A stretch of 64,000 bases of DNA from Leeuwenhoekiella nanhaiensis (GCF_002744755.1 NZ_KZ319287.1:434001-498000), one strand, 5' to 3'; numbered from the stretch's first letter, positions 8,129 through 16,849 are shown. Notes: generated by a model not told the origin, from the letters alone. Numbers and translations are program-made.

Positions 8129-10070
8129 GGTAATACTAACACTCTTAGTGGTTACAGGTTTTTTTCAAAAAATAACTGCCCAGACCGAATTTGAAACCTG
8201 GGGCAACCTTATCGGTATTCGTACAGATCAAGGTCTGCACGGTTTTAATACAAGCCTTCTGTTGGTCAATGAGCAAAAATACCAATGGCCCACACGAAAA
8301 GAAGGCCAGAAAACTGACTTTAAGAGAGACGATGAGACCAAAATTTTCAGTTATGAGATGAGGAATATCAGATGGACTCAAACTATTAAATCGTTAACTA
8401 CGCATTCCGTAAGAGTTCAAATTGACTTTAGCTCTCCAAAGGATACGTTAATTCAAGGTGCCTATTTTAGAATTAATTTACCACAGGAATTTAATAATGA
8501 GACTCGTTTTGAAATTACCAATCCAGAATCTTTAAGCGCTCTTGACATAAGTTCAGATTTTGATAATACTTCTTATAAAGCGCCGGTTCAAGCCGTCAGT
8601 ATGCTGACCAAAAAACGGGGAATCCATATTAAAGCCAAAGATCAAACCGAATTAATGATCACTATGGGAAAAGATTCTATAAACCCTGAATTTGGATTGA
8701 ATTTCGCCATCGCTACGGGTAGTCTTGCAGCAGGAAAAACCTATTCAAATACCTTTGATATTGAAGTTAGCGGCGAACCAGAAAATGCACCGGTAGCCCT
8801 AAAGCTGTTTCCAGAACAGGAAGGAAATCTTTTTGAAGGTATAGGAGGAAATTTTCGTTTACAAAACCCAAAAAACGATCCGCAGGTAATAGACTATAGT
8901 TTAGATAATCTTAATGTCACCTGGGGCAGAGTTGAGTTGCCTTGGAAATTATGGCATCCAGATCTTGATAAAAATCCAAAGCTTGAAGCTAAAAATGGAA
9001 ATTTACATCCCAAGGTTGAGGCCTCATTAGAAATGGCGAGACGCTTGGACAAAAGAGGTATTCCGGTAATCTTAGCAGCATGGTTTGCTCCTAACTGGGC
9101 CATTATCGGAGAAAGAGCGGAAGGCGTAAACCTTGACGGTAGCCGCGGCAATCAATTAGATCAATCTAAAAAAGAAGAAATTTATAGATCAATAACATCC
9201 TACGTTGAATTTTTAAAAGAAGAGTATGGCGTAGAAGCCTTTTTGTTTTCATTTAATGAATCTGACTTGGGAATCGATGTAAGGCAAACCCCAGAAGAAC
9301 ATGATCAATTGATACGCGAACTTGGTAGTCTCTTTAAAAACGCCGGGTTAAATACTAAACTATTACTTGGTGATACAGCCGATGCAAATGGCTGGGATTT
9401 CACAACAACAGCATCTTTAAACCCAGAATCAGTACCGTACATTGGCGGAGTATCATTTCATTCATGGCGAGGTTGGTCTCAAAAAAACCTTTTAGAATGG
9501 TATGATATTGCAAATCGTGTTGGCCAACCTCTATTTGTTGGTGAAGGCAGCATCGATGCCGGTGCATGGAGATATCCCCAAATCTTCGAAGAGCCCTCCT
9601 ATGCACTTGAAGAAATACGGATTTATCTTAAGATTTTGAAGTTTGCCCAGCCTTTAAGTATTCTTCAATGGCAATTAACTTCAGACTATTCCGTGCTTTC
9701 CGGAGGAGGTATTTACGGAAACGACGATAAACTTAAGCCAACCCAACGTTTTTTTAATCTCAAACAATTAGGCAAAACACCGTCTGGCTTGAGAAATATA
9801 CCAGTCACGTCAAATCAAGAAAGTGTGACGGCTGCGGCATTGGGAAGTAAAGAACGAGGACAATATGCCTTACATCTGGTTAATAAAGGTGGTAAGAGAT
9901 CAATTGAAGTTACTGGGATTCCTTCAAGCATATCAGCTTTTAATGTGTATGTAACAGATCAAAATAATTCTTTTAAAAGAATTAAAAAGGTTCAAGTAAG
10001 TAACGGTAAAATAAATCTATTCGCCGAGGGAGGATCTTTCATTTCACTATTCTCTGTTGACTTGAAGTAA
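8112..10070 (+). CDS. Clan GH-A glycoside hydrolase, GH30-like
   Basis: About 652 residues from the ATG at 8112; the frame is open further upstream but that would run deep into the GH26 gene, while MKLKNKVILTLLVVTG followed by ITAQ is a proper signal peptide. An N-terminal beta-rich domain (about 25-230) precedes a TIM barrel. Candidate catalytic residues are E383 in FSFNESDLG and E478 in FVGEGSI, spaced as in retaining clan GH-A enzymes. QWQLTSDY and PTQRFFNLKQLG, followed by a C-terminal beta-sandwich, resemble GH30 more than GH5 or GH39. Exact family and substrate cannot be settled by eye; a role on (gluco)mannan fragments is inferred from the operon. Confidence 0.7.
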   Translation: MKLKNKVILTLLVVTGFFQKITAQTEFETWGNLIGIRTDQGLHGFNTSLLLVNEQKYQWPTRKEGQKTDFKRDDETKIFSYEMRNIRWTQTIKSLTTHSVRVQIDFSSPKDTLIQGAYFRINLPQEFNNETRFEITNPESLSALDISSDFDNTSYKAPVQAVSMLTKKRGIHIKAKDQTELMITMGKDSINPEFGLNFAIATGSLAAGKTYSNTFDIEVSGEPENAPVALKLFPEQEGNLFEGIGGNFRLQNPKNDPQVIDYSLDNLNVTWGRVELPWKLWHPDLDKNPKLEAKNGNLHPKVEASLEMARRLDKRGIPVILAAWFAPNWAIIGERAEGVNLDGSRGNQLDQSKKEEIYRSITSYVEFLKEEYGVEAFLFSFNESDLGIDVRQTPEEHDQLIRELGSLFKNAGLNTKLLLGDTADANGWDFTTTASLNPESVPYIGGVSFHSWRGWSQKNLLEWYDIANRVGQPLFVGEGSIDAGAWRYPQIFEEPSYALEEIRIYLKILKFAQPLSILQWQLTSDYSVLSGGGIYGNDDKLKPTQRFFNLKQLGKTPSGLRNIPVTSNQESVTAAALGSKERGQYALHLVNKGGKRSIEVTGIPSSISAFNVYVTDQNNSFKRIKKVQVSNGKINLFAEGGSFISLFSVDLK

Positions 10071-10075
10071 ATTAT

Positions 10076-11290
10076 TTAAAAGTCAACAACACTTTCAAGA
10101 GCCTCATCTGCATCCTTGTGAATAAAATTAGATTGATAATTTATGGTAGTTGTTAAAGAAGAATGACGATATAACTTTTGTAACATTTGAATAGGAATTT
10201 TGTCTTCAGATATGTGTCCAAAGCTGTGACGTGCAATATGCATAGTCACTTTCTTTTTAATCTTAGATTTTTCAGCAACTTGTTTTAAATGAAAATTAAT
10301 ATTCTTTGTTGCGGTTTTGGTCTTGGCATATACATCTTCTGGACTACTGTAATCAGCCAGTTTCAACTCTGGGAATATAAAATCATCCATCTGCTTCTGA
10401 AATGGTTTGTAGTATTTAAGTATTGTACCTGCTTTTTTTGGCAATTTTAAAGATAAAACTTTAGAGTTTTTATTCATTGTATAGTGAAGCCTATCATCAA
10501 AAATGTCACTCCATCTAATCTTCAGTAAATCGGCAATTCTAATACCCGCAAAGTAGAAGCTAAAAAGCCAAACATTTTGAGCATGTTTTTCCTCTTTTGT
10601 TAGATTTTTTGCAGACTCAAAGGCCTTAATTTCATTAATTGTTAAGCCGATTTTTTGAGCTTCGGGAATTTTTATTCTGATTTTATCGGCTCCAAAAGGG
10701 TAAAGTTTACGGTCTACAATACCTATTTTTATTGCTCTGTTATAGATTGTTCTAATGACAATTAGATTATTAACTATAGACCTTTGAGATAGACTCAATT
10801 TATTTTTGAGGTAGACTTTAAAACCTCTTAAAAATAGCTCATCTATTTCCTCAAAGCTTAGCTGTTTAGATCTATGGAAGTTTATAACATGATTAACCCG
10901 AACTCTATCTGCTGATAGCTGAGCCATTTTTTTATTGAGCTCTAATTCCTTTAAATACTTTTGAGCAACTTCATAAAATGTTCTTGACTTTATATTAGAG
11001 TAAATTTCTTTTTTTATTTGATTTACAGATAAATCTAAATTATTAGACTGAAGCTGAAGCAAGTTTTTATTAGCTTCCTGTAATCGTGTATAAATAAGAT
11101 TGTTTAATTGTAAAAAATTAGGATTTGACTTCTTGACTCTGAGGTTCTTCTCATCCCAATCTTTCAGGGGTATATAGTGCCCAATATAATGATAGGTTGA
11201 TTTTCTATTTTTAGTGATCCTAATTGCTATGGGGTATAGACCATTCTTATTGGCCTTCTTTCGAAGTACTATTTTGGTATTTGAGGTCAT
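10076..11290 (-). CDS. Tyrosine recombinase / integrase
   Basis: A 404-residue phage-type integrase. It has an N-terminal Arm-DNA-binding domain (about 1-90, typical of Bacteroidota integrases: IVLRKKANKNGLYPIAIRI), a SAM-like core-binding domain (about 100-195) and a C-terminal catalytic domain. All catalytic positions are visible: R251 (AGIRIADLLKIRW), a beta-hairpin Lys around 277-286, H351 and R354 (HIARHSFGH), H376 (RHSSLTTT) and nucleophile Y385. It therefore looks active. Its start is only about 160 bases from the tRNA-Leu fragment that is its likely attachment site. No excisionase or transfer genes are visible, so mobility by conjugation cannot be judged. Confidence 0.95.
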   Translation of the reverse strand: MTSNTKIVLRKKANKNGLYPIAIRITKNRKSTYHYIGHYIPLKDWDEKNLRVKKSNPNFLQLNNLIYTRLQEANKNLLQLQSNNLDLSVNQIKKEIYSNIKSRTFYEVAQKYLKELELNKKMAQLSADRVRVNHVINFHRSKQLSFEEIDELFLRGFKVYLKNKLSLSQRSIVNNLIVIRTIYNRAIKIGIVDRKLYPFGADKIRIKIPEAQKIGLTINEIKAFESAKNLTKEEKHAQNVWLFSFYFAGIRIADLLKIRWSDIFDDRLHYTMNKNSKVLSLKLPKKAGTILKYYKPFQKQMDDFIFPELKLADYSSPEDVYAKTKTATKNINFHLKQVAEKSKIKKKVTMHIARHSFGHISEDKIPIQMLQKLYRHSSLTTTINYQSNFIHKDADEALESVVDF

Positions 11291-11451
11291 ATTCTTGTAT
11301 AATTTTCCATAAAGTTAAAACAAATAGGTACAACATAGGTACAACAAATCTTGCTTTTTAATAATGTTTAATAAAATTAAATTTTATTAAACAACTACAA
11401 ATCAATATTATATAACGTAGATTGATGTACGATGAACATAAATAGCTTGGA

Positions 11452-11499
11452 TTCAAAACCCAGTTCTTACGAGTGTGGGTTCGATTCCCACCCGGGGTA
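11452..11499 (+). other. Displaced 3' half of tRNA-Leu(CAA): integrase attachment site (attR-like)
   Basis: The sequence contains the anticodon loop TTCAAAA (anticodon CAA), the 3' anticodon strand CCCAG, an extended variable arm, a perfect T arm (GTGGG-TTCGATT-CCCAC) and a 3' acceptor strand CCGGGGT plus A. No D arm or 5' acceptor strand exists upstream. The bases that should form the 5' anticodon strand (TTGGA) mismatch CCCAG at two positions, so homology to the intact gene probably starts inside the anticodon loop, where integrases of this type often cross over. It is not a functional tRNA. Confidence 0.78.
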
Positions 11500-11501
11500 C
11501 A

Positions 11502-11530
11502 AAAGCTCAACAGTGATGTTGGGCTTTTTT
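11502..11530 (+). terminator. tRNA-Leu terminator retained behind the att fragment
   Basis: AAAGCTCAACA pairs with TGTTGGGCTTT (11 bp, one G-T) around a GTGA loop, followed by TTTTTT. It lies 3 bases after the tRNA fragment, as expected for the original tRNA terminator left in place by integration. Confidence 0.8.
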
Positions 11531-11536
11531 GTTTAG
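11522..11536 (+). repeat. 15-bp direct repeat, left copy (GGCTTTTTTGTTTAG)
   Basis: It covers the 3' side and T-run of the tRNA terminator. An identical copy lies at 13123-13137. Both copies follow a terminator-like hairpin whose left arm begins AAAGCTC. The two copies bracket the ApeA-like gene exactly, so this may be a second, nested insertion footprint. Confidence 0.7.
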
Positions 11537-11613
11537 CTACTTTTTTAGAAACGTATTTTATCAACTATTCAAGAAATGGATTTATTAGTATATGATTCTT
11601 ACTCTAAATTATT

Positions 11614-12948
11614 CTACTGATACGTTTCAACCCAGGGAACACTTTTGGTTCGATCAGTAAGATAATCGTTTCCTGAGCATCTGTCTTCGTATTCTCCGTT
11701 ATACCCTAGAATATAAAGTATTGATAATTCGATATATAATATGCTTAGTTGTAAAGCTTGATGTATTGTGTTAGAATTCAATTTTGACAGCTTTTTTCTT
11801 TTCTCAAATTGAGAATGAATTATTGAATTTCTTATCTGAACAATTGCTTCAGGGGCATCGTGTATTTCAGGATTTTCTGTTATGTAACTTTGAAGTTCAC
11901 GAAAGTTTAAAGGAGCTGCTTTGCTCATCTTTATTTGCGATAGTAGAAGGCGTATTTTATTTGAAGCGCTAATATTTTCACTGTCTCTTCCCAATAAAAG
12001 ATTTCCTTTTTCAATTATCAGCCAATTATAAAGAAGTTCTAGAGCGGTTTGAGCCATAACTATTGAGCCTTCAGCATAGCCACTATTGCTGTTTGATTCA
12101 TTATACCAATGAATTGCAGAAACTAAAAAATTCTGATCGTCATCATTTTTCCAGATTTCTAAAAATTTATTGAACAATTCTTTAAAACCGTCAATTGAAA
12201 ACATTGAAGACCAACCTGAATTATATTTGTATAGAGAGATATCATAATTGCTAAAATCTGACCATATTTTTTCGCCTTGATAAATACCTGAATAAAAAAT
12301 CGGAGCAATCTTTCTACCATTTAAAAAACTCAAAAATGTACCAAATGATCTAAGGATATTTTTAGTCGTTTCGTAATTTAAACTACCCTTTTTAAGTTTT
12401 AATTCCCCTGTGTACAGGCTTAAATATCCTCCTTTATTTTTTAGTTTTTTTAATCTATCCTTATAATCAATAGCTTTATCTATCACGATTGAAAAATCAT
12501 CATTCTCGAAATGAATTCTATTGCGAAAGGTTCCTCCATCTTTACTTACAATTGAACCAATATAATCCTTGAGATTTGGGATGTCAAATTTTACTAATTC
12601 GACAGTAATGGATTTATCTCCATAAATACATTCATGATTAAAAACGCCTTGAATTTCTATAAAACTTGACTCACTGCTATCAGTTAAATTCGTTAAAAAG
12701 ACTTTGCCTATTATGTTGTCTTCAACAATTATTGTGTAATAGCCAGCAAATTTTGGATGTTTTCCACGAGTTAATCTCCCTGTAAATCGAGAGCCAAGAT
12801 TTGGTAACCATTCAAAGAATATATTACCGTTACATTTGAAAGTTTGGCTTTCATTTTTCAGATAAAAGTCGCCTTCGTAGATGTCAATTCTTTGATTAGG
12901 ATGATCGGTTTCGAAGTTTAAATTTAAGATAGTAGGAAATTCCATCAT
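11614..12948 (-). CDS. ApeA-like HEPN-domain protein (probable anti-phage abortive-infection RNase)
   Basis: A 444-residue protein whose C-terminal half carries the HEPN RNase motif R-x4-H as R373-NSII-H378, inside AIVQIRNSIIHSQ. The following helix and ending (LSILYIELSILYILGYNGEY, then VPW) match the Apea-like HEPN family. Residues about 1-230 are beta-rich and fit the ApeA N-terminal domain. ApeA is a known single-gene HEPN anti-phage system; HEPN proteins of this kind cut RNA on infection. The gene stands alone, has no visible antitoxin, and sits between an integrase/tRNA hotspot and core genes, a usual place for defence genes. Codon use is AT-rich compared with genes to its right. Function is inferred from the motif and context; phage sensing is unknown. 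Confidence 0.75.
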   Translation of the reverse strand: MMEFPTILNLNFETDHPNQRIDIYEGDFYLKNESQTFKCNGNIFFEWLPNLGSRFTGRLTRGKHPKFAGYYTIIVEDNIIGKVFLTNLTDSSESSFIEIQGVFNHECIYGDKSITVELVKFDIPNLKDYIGSIVSKDGGTFRNRIHFENDDFSIVIDKAIDYKDRLKKLKNKGGYLSLYTGELKLKKGSLNYETTKNILRSFGTFLSFLNGRKIAPIFYSGIYQGEKIWSDFSNYDISLYKYNSGWSSMFSIDGFKELFNKFLEIWKNDDDQNFLVSAIHWYNESNSNSGYAEGSIVMAQTALELLYNWLIIEKGNLLLGRDSENISASNKIRLLLSQIKMSKAAPLNFRELQSYITENPEIHDAPEAIVQIRNSIIHSQFEKRKKLSKLNSNTIHQALQLSILYIELSILYILGYNGEYEDRCSGNDYLTDRTKSVPWVETYQ

Positions 12949-13122
12949 TTTATTGTTTATATCTTGTGGATGGTTCGTGTTTTTAAAATTTACAGACGCT
13001 AAACTTATAAACTAAACTTCTATTTAATTCATTATGTGAAATCTAAAGTAACTTTATCTGTTTCTAAGTAATATCAAAGATTATTATGAAAGCTCCTGCG
13101 TTATTACGGGAACAGTTGTAGC

Positions 13123-13137
13123 GGCTTTTTTGTTTAG
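13123..13137 (+). repeat. 15-bp direct repeat, right copy, on a weak terminator-like hairpin
   Basis: Identical to 11522-11536 over GGCTTTTTTGTTTAG. Upstream, AAAGC (13089-13093) can pair with GCTTT (13124-13128), and CTGC (13096-13099) with GTAG (13118-13121), giving an imperfect terminator stem for plus-strand transcripts. The repeat ends 35 bases before the DUF427 gene start. Confidence 0.65.
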
Positions 13138-13171
13138 ATCTCATACCTTTCAGAAAAAACAGTTTGTAGCT

Positions 13172-13732
13172 ATGTCAAAAGAAAGAAAGGTGCCGGAATG
13201 GTTAAAAAAGTCACGAGAAAGCTGGAGCAATACCGGGTCTAAACGACCGCCATTTGCCGAAATTCCCAAAGCCGGGCAGCGTTCAGTCTGGGATTTTCCA
13301 CGCACTCCGGTTATTGAAAAGGTAACTAAACCCGTTCTGGTCAAGCATCAGGATCACATTTTAGCCGAGTCTCAAAACGCTCTGGCAGTTCTGGAAACTG
13401 CAAGTCCACCTACTTATTACATTCCAAACTCTGATATCGACACCAGTTTATTAATAAAGATGGAAGGGAAGACTTCGATGTGCGAATGGAAAGGCAGCGC
13501 CACCTATTGGGCTTTGAAAGATAACCCCGGTAAACCGGTCGCCTGGTCATACCCGAGTCCTTTCCCGGTATTTGAAGCTTTAAAAGAGCATCTGGCTTTC
13601 TATCCGCAAAATTTGGAATGCTTTGTAGATGGGGAACAGGTAAAAGCACAGGACAGTGCATTCTATGCGGGTTGGATCACGCCAGATTTAACCGGTCCGT
13701 TTAAAGGGGAAAAGGGAACGGAGCATTGGTGA
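13172..13732 (+). CDS. DUF427 domain protein
   Basis: 186 residues from ATG 13172; an upstream TTG in frame is not needed and would overlap the direct repeat. The C-terminal half holds the DUF427 fold (TYYIPNSDIDTSLLIKMEG, CEWKGSATYWAL, VAWSYPSPFP). This family is small, cytoplasmic and of unknown biochemical function; members are sometimes labelled nucleotidyltransferase-like, without proof. The N-terminal about 70 residues (VPEWLKKSRESW, WDFPRTPVIE) form an extension seen in some members. It is the first gene right of the putative insertion footprint and has core-like base composition. Confidence 0.82.
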   Translation: MSKERKVPEWLKKSRESWSNTGSKRPPFAEIPKAGQRSVWDFPRTPVIEKVTKPVLVKHQDHILAESQNALAVLETASPPTYYIPNSDIDTSLLIKMEGKTSMCEWKGSATYWALKDNPGKPVAWSYPSPFPVFEALKEHLAFYPQNLECFVDGEQVKAQDSAFYAGWITPDLTGPFKGEKGTEHW

Positions 13733-13805
13733 ACCCCAACATTATGCTTTATTTAATACCCGTTACCTTTTAAAATACCTAGCTTTTAAACTTAGAACTT
13801 GAACT

Positions 13806-14312
13806 ATGAGCAGAGGATTTGTAAAAGAAGACGATCAGGAAGAAACGCCTATAATTCCGCCAAGGGCGGCTTTACCTGCGGGTGTCACCAATTATGTGAC
13901 TCCGGCCGGATTGCAGGCTTTAGAAGAAGAGCAGGAGGATTTACTTCGCGAAATATCAGAACTCGACGAATCCGATGAGCGGGAGCGCCGCAGATCTCTG
14001 GCCGTACTCAACGGAAAACTCAATTTACTTAAGGAGCGACTTACAAGTGCCCGATTGCTTGATAAAGTAGATACTGATGAGGTGCGTTTTGGTGCTCGGG
14101 TTACCTATACCATTTCGGGAAGTCCCAAGCCCATAACGCTACAAATCGTGGGTGTTGATGAGGCTGATGTTAAACAACAGAAAATTGCGTTCACAGCTCC
14201 CGTAGCCAAAGCATTGATGGGCAAAAAAGCCGGCGAGGAAACTATGCTTGAGCTGGGTGATAACAGGAGAAGCATTCAGATTCAGAACATTGAATATCCT
14301 GATAACAATTGA
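13806..14312 (+). CDS. GreA/GreB-family transcription elongation factor
   Basis: 168 residues. The N-terminal coiled coil (about 30-90, YVTPAGLQALEEEQEDLLRE to NLLKERLTSARLLD) has acidic residues near the helical tip, as Gre factors use to stimulate RNA cleavage by backtracked RNA polymerase. The C-terminal FKBP-like domain follows (VRFGARVTYTISG, then APVAKALMGKKAGEE). The first 25 residues are an acidic extension. A terminator follows. It may be the GreB-like paralogue common in Bacteroidota rather than the main GreA, which is normally about 158 residues with a stricter start. Confidence 0.88.
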   Translation: MSRGFVKEDDQEETPIIPPRAALPAGVTNYVTPAGLQALEEEQEDLLREISELDESDERERRRSLAVLNGKLNLLKERLTSARLLDKVDTDEVRFGARVTYTISGSPKPITLQIVGVDEADVKQQKIAFTAPVAKALMGKKAGEETMLELGDNRRSIQIQNIEYPDNN

Positions 14313-14357
14313 TTACAAATCGCTAAGCAGAAAACTTATTTTCATATAAAACGCAAT

Positions 14358-14390
14358 AAAGCCTCATTTATGGGGCTTTTAATTTTTTTA
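14358..14390 (+). terminator. Terminator after the Gre-factor gene
   Basis: AAAGCCTCA pairs with TGGGGCTTT around a short loop (14358-14379) and is followed by TAATTTTTTTA. Confidence 0.75.
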
Positions 14391-14559
14391 TTGTCGTTCA
14401 AAGGTAGTATCTTGGGTCGCTGTTAGCTTATAGTCCAAAAGAATATATGCTATCGTTCAGATTATTTTTTTGAAGAATAAATTAGATTTTACGCAATCGA
14501 TTTCCTTAAACGAGAGGTGATCGGTGATATCATTATAGAATTCATTTAGCCCGTTATCT

Positions 14560-16026
14560 ATGAGTACGCAATCCCAAAAATTATCCATAAAAGAAAAAAT
14601 TGGTTACAGTCTGGGCGATTTGTCTGCAAACCTGGTGTTTCAGACCCTGATGACTTACCTGGCCTATTTCTACACCGATATCTACGGTCTTAAGGCCAAT
14701 GATGCTTCGGTGATCATTTTTATAGTGGGTATGGTTGCGGCTTTTGGTTTCAATCCGGTCATCGGTGCGCTTGCAGATCGTACGCGTTCACGATACGGTA
14801 AATTCAGACCCTGGATTCTCTACACCGCTATTCCTCTGGGAGTAGTGGCCTTACTGGCTTTTACCACGCCTGATTTTGATTACAAAGGTAAAGTAATTTA
14901 TGCGGTCGTCACCTATACGCTGTTGCTGTTGCTTTATGCTGCAAACAACCTGCCCTATTCGGCATTAAGCGGTGTAATTACCGGTGATATGGGCGAGCGT
15001 AACAGCTTATCGTCGTATCGTTTTGTGGCGGTTATGTTCGCACAGTTTTTTGTTCAGGTTTTTATGCTGCCCATTATTGAGTCGGCAGGTGGCGGAGATC
15101 AGGCAGTAGGTATTGAGATTGTGATGACCTGGCTGGCGATAATAGGTACGGTAATGTTGATCATTACCTTTTTGACCACACGGGAGCGCATCGTACCTAC
15201 AATAGATCAGGAATCCAGCCTTAAAGAAGATCTGGGTGATCTCGTTAAAAATAAGCCCTGGGTGATTATGCTGGTTCTTACCACTTTAGTTTTTATCACG
15301 CTTGCTATGAAAGGTGGTTCGTATGTGTATTACTTCAAAAACTACGTAGACCCTGCCTCTCTTACGGCTTTTATAGAGCCAATTCTTAATGGTTTGGGGG
15401 CTATTGGGGTGAATTTCTTTGGTGAAAACCCGGTATCTGCTGGCTTCGGTTTGTTTAACGCCGGTGGAATCATTTTTATGATCGTAGGGATTACCTTTTC
15501 AAAAGGTTTTGCAGACAAATATGGAAAACGGGATGTTTTCGGCGTAGCCTTATTTATTTCAACGCTATTTATTCTGGCTTTTTACTTTTTCCCAAAAGAT
15601 GCTGTGATCCTGATGTTTGTATCTCAAATTTTACACGGGTTTTTCTACGGAATTACGATTCCACTGCTTTGGGCGATGATCGCAGATGTAGCTGATTATT
15701 CCGAATGGAAGAATAACCGAAGAGCTACTGCAATCATATTTTCGGCAATGATGGTGGGGCTTAAAGGAGGTCTGAGTATAGGTGGTGCGCTAGTCGCCTG
15801 GATTTTGGGTCTATACAATTACATCACCAAAGAGGCAGCTACAGTACCGGTTGAAGATATCATTCAGCCCGAAACAGCAATTGAAGGAACCAAACTTTTG
15901 GTGAGTATATACCCTGCAATTCCGTTTTTAATTGGGGCAGGCTTGCTTTTCTTTTATGAGATCAATAAGGCAAAAGAGAACCAGATCGAGAAAGACCTCA
16001 AAGAACGCAGATTAAGTAAGCAATAG
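14560..16026 (+). CDS. Sugar:cation symporter (GPH family, MelB-like MFS transporter)
   Basis: 488 residues with about 12 membrane segments. IKEKIGYSLGDLSANLVFQ at the start and ADRTRSRYGKFRPWIL in loop 2-3 are hallmarks of the glycoside-pentoside-hexuronide family, which imports sugars with Na+ or H+. IADVADYSEWKNNRRATAI in the second half is also diagnostic. The central region has extra hydrophobic loops but no break. The substrate cannot be told from sequence. It is a single-gene unit with its own 250-base upstream region. It lies outside the presumed island but could supply the cytoplasmic step for disaccharides released by the neighbouring glycan locus. Confidence 0.9.
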   Translation: MSTQSQKLSIKEKIGYSLGDLSANLVFQTLMTYLAYFYTDIYGLKANDASVIIFIVGMVAAFGFNPVIGALADRTRSRYGKFRPWILYTAIPLGVVALLAFTTPDFDYKGKVIYAVVTYTLLLLLYAANNLPYSALSGVITGDMGERNSLSSYRFVAVMFAQFFVQVFMLPIIESAGGGDQAVGIEIVMTWLAIIGTVMLIITFLTTRERIVPTIDQESSLKEDLGDLVKNKPWVIMLVLTTLVFITLAMKGGSYVYYFKNYVDPASLTAFIEPILNGLGAIGVNFFGENPVSAGFGLFNAGGIIFMIVGITFSKGFADKYGKRDVFGVALFISTLFILAFYFFPKDAVILMFVSQILHGFFYGITIPLLWAMIADVADYSEWKNNRRATAIIFSAMMVGLKGGLSIGGALVAWILGLYNYITKEAATVPVEDIIQPETAIEGTKLLVSIYPAIPFLIGAGLLFFYEINKAKENQIEKDLKERRLSKQ

Positions 16027-16035
16027 TCTCCCGGT

Positions 16036-16635
16036 TTAATTCAAAGGTTCAAGGTCAATATACCGGTAGTTTAAAACACCCAGATGTTCAATATCTAAAC
16101 AGCCTTTTTGAATCTCAGACCAGTTACAAATCTGAGCAAATGCATCTTCATCAAACTTGTTATAGACCTGTTCTGAAAATAGAATGTATTCATCAGTTGG
16201 GATATCATTCTTAAGCATACGATGCGCGGTGATCACATCTTCGCCCATTAATTTGATGCGATTTCCTATAGGCACCATTGCGATTTCCTCGCCATAATGC
16301 AAGATTATTTTCAGGCCAAGAATCTCAGAGATGCTGCGGGCGTCGTCTTCTTTCTTATGTTCCCGGTAAAGCTTATCCATACGTTTGTAGAAGTCTGTAT
16401 AAAAGGTTTTACACTGATCAATCAGTTCTTCAAGGCTTGGCAATTCGCCACTTCTAAAGAATAATACCGCATCACCTTCTATTTCAGAAACCTGAAGATT
16501 AATGGTGTTTGCATAGATGATCTCGTTGAGCAGGGCGGGGATGACCTGTGCGGTGAGATCGAAGTTGGCCTCCCGCATAAACTGGGTAAAACCGCTGATG
16601 TCCGGGATGCAAATTAAAGTGGGTTCTGCTTTCAT
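16036..16635 (-). CDS. DUF2652 family protein (nucleotide-cyclase-like fold)
   Basis: 199 residues. LICIPDISGFTQFMRE at the start and EIEGDAVLFF (about 55-64) resemble the start and core of class III adenylate/guanylate cyclase domains, and match the DUF2652 family. The family's enzymatic activity has not been shown to my knowledge. The protein is cytoplasmic with no extra domains. The gene is convergent with the symporter, 9 bases apart. Function beyond the family assignment is unknown. Confidence 0.75.
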   Translation of the reverse strand: MKAEPTLICIPDISGFTQFMREANFDLTAQVIPALLNEIIYANTINLQVSEIEGDAVLFFRSGELPSLEELIDQCKTFYTDFYKRMDKLYREHKKEDDARSISEILGLKIILHYGEEIAMVPIGNRIKLMGEDVITAHRMLKNDIPTDEYILFSEQVYNKFDEDAFAQICNWSEIQKGCLDIEHLGVLNYRYIDLEPLN

Positions 16636-16699
16636 AGCTGCAAATATCTATCATTCAGGATTATGCAAGATGATTTTTAATAAATATTTGGCTGAAATA

Positions 16700-16849
16700 T
16701 TAGTCTTTAGACTGCGCAGCCTTGATGATTTCTTTCAGCTTAAGAGCTCGGGCTTCCTTTTCCGCGCGCAGTTTGTCTTTTTTACGCTTGAGCAACTTGT
16801 TGTGTTTGTCTTTGTTTTTACCGTTTTTAGGAGTTCCTTTTTTAGCCAT
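16700..16849 (-). CDS. Small basic protein of 49 residues
   Basis: Reading the minus strand from ATG at 16849 gives 49 residues rich in Lys and Arg, beginning MAKKGTPKNGKNKDKHNK and ending IIKAAQSKD, then TAA. Over a third of the residues are basic and the C-terminal half can form an amphipathic helix. Its start overlaps the brnQ stop as TAATG, which supports real, coupled translation. No function is recognised; the composition suggests nucleic-acid or ribosome binding, but that is only inference. Confidence 0.6.
   Translation of the reverse strand: MAKKGTPKNGKNKDKHNKLLKRKKDKLRAEKEARALKLKEIIKAAQSKD

Larger units (their letters stand above)
1..11499. mobile_element. Right-hand part of a putative tRNA-Leu(CAA)-integrated genomic island
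   Basis: The right boundary is a 3' tRNA-Leu fragment (11452-11499), with an intact tyrosine integrase just inside it. Because the tRNA fragment is on the plus strand and lacks its 5' half, the element must lie to its left, with the intact, reconstituted tRNA at the unseen left end. The glycan-use genes are therefore probably inside the element. They also look more AT-rich than the genes after 13.1 kb, judged by eye and not computed. The left end is unknown and may lie far outside the window. Confidence 0.5.

Noticed and set aside
11358-11564. Minus-strand frame with the peptide TPGGNRTH
   Set aside because: It is the antisense of the tRNA-Leu T arm and terminator; this peptide is a well-known artefact of tRNA 3' ends.
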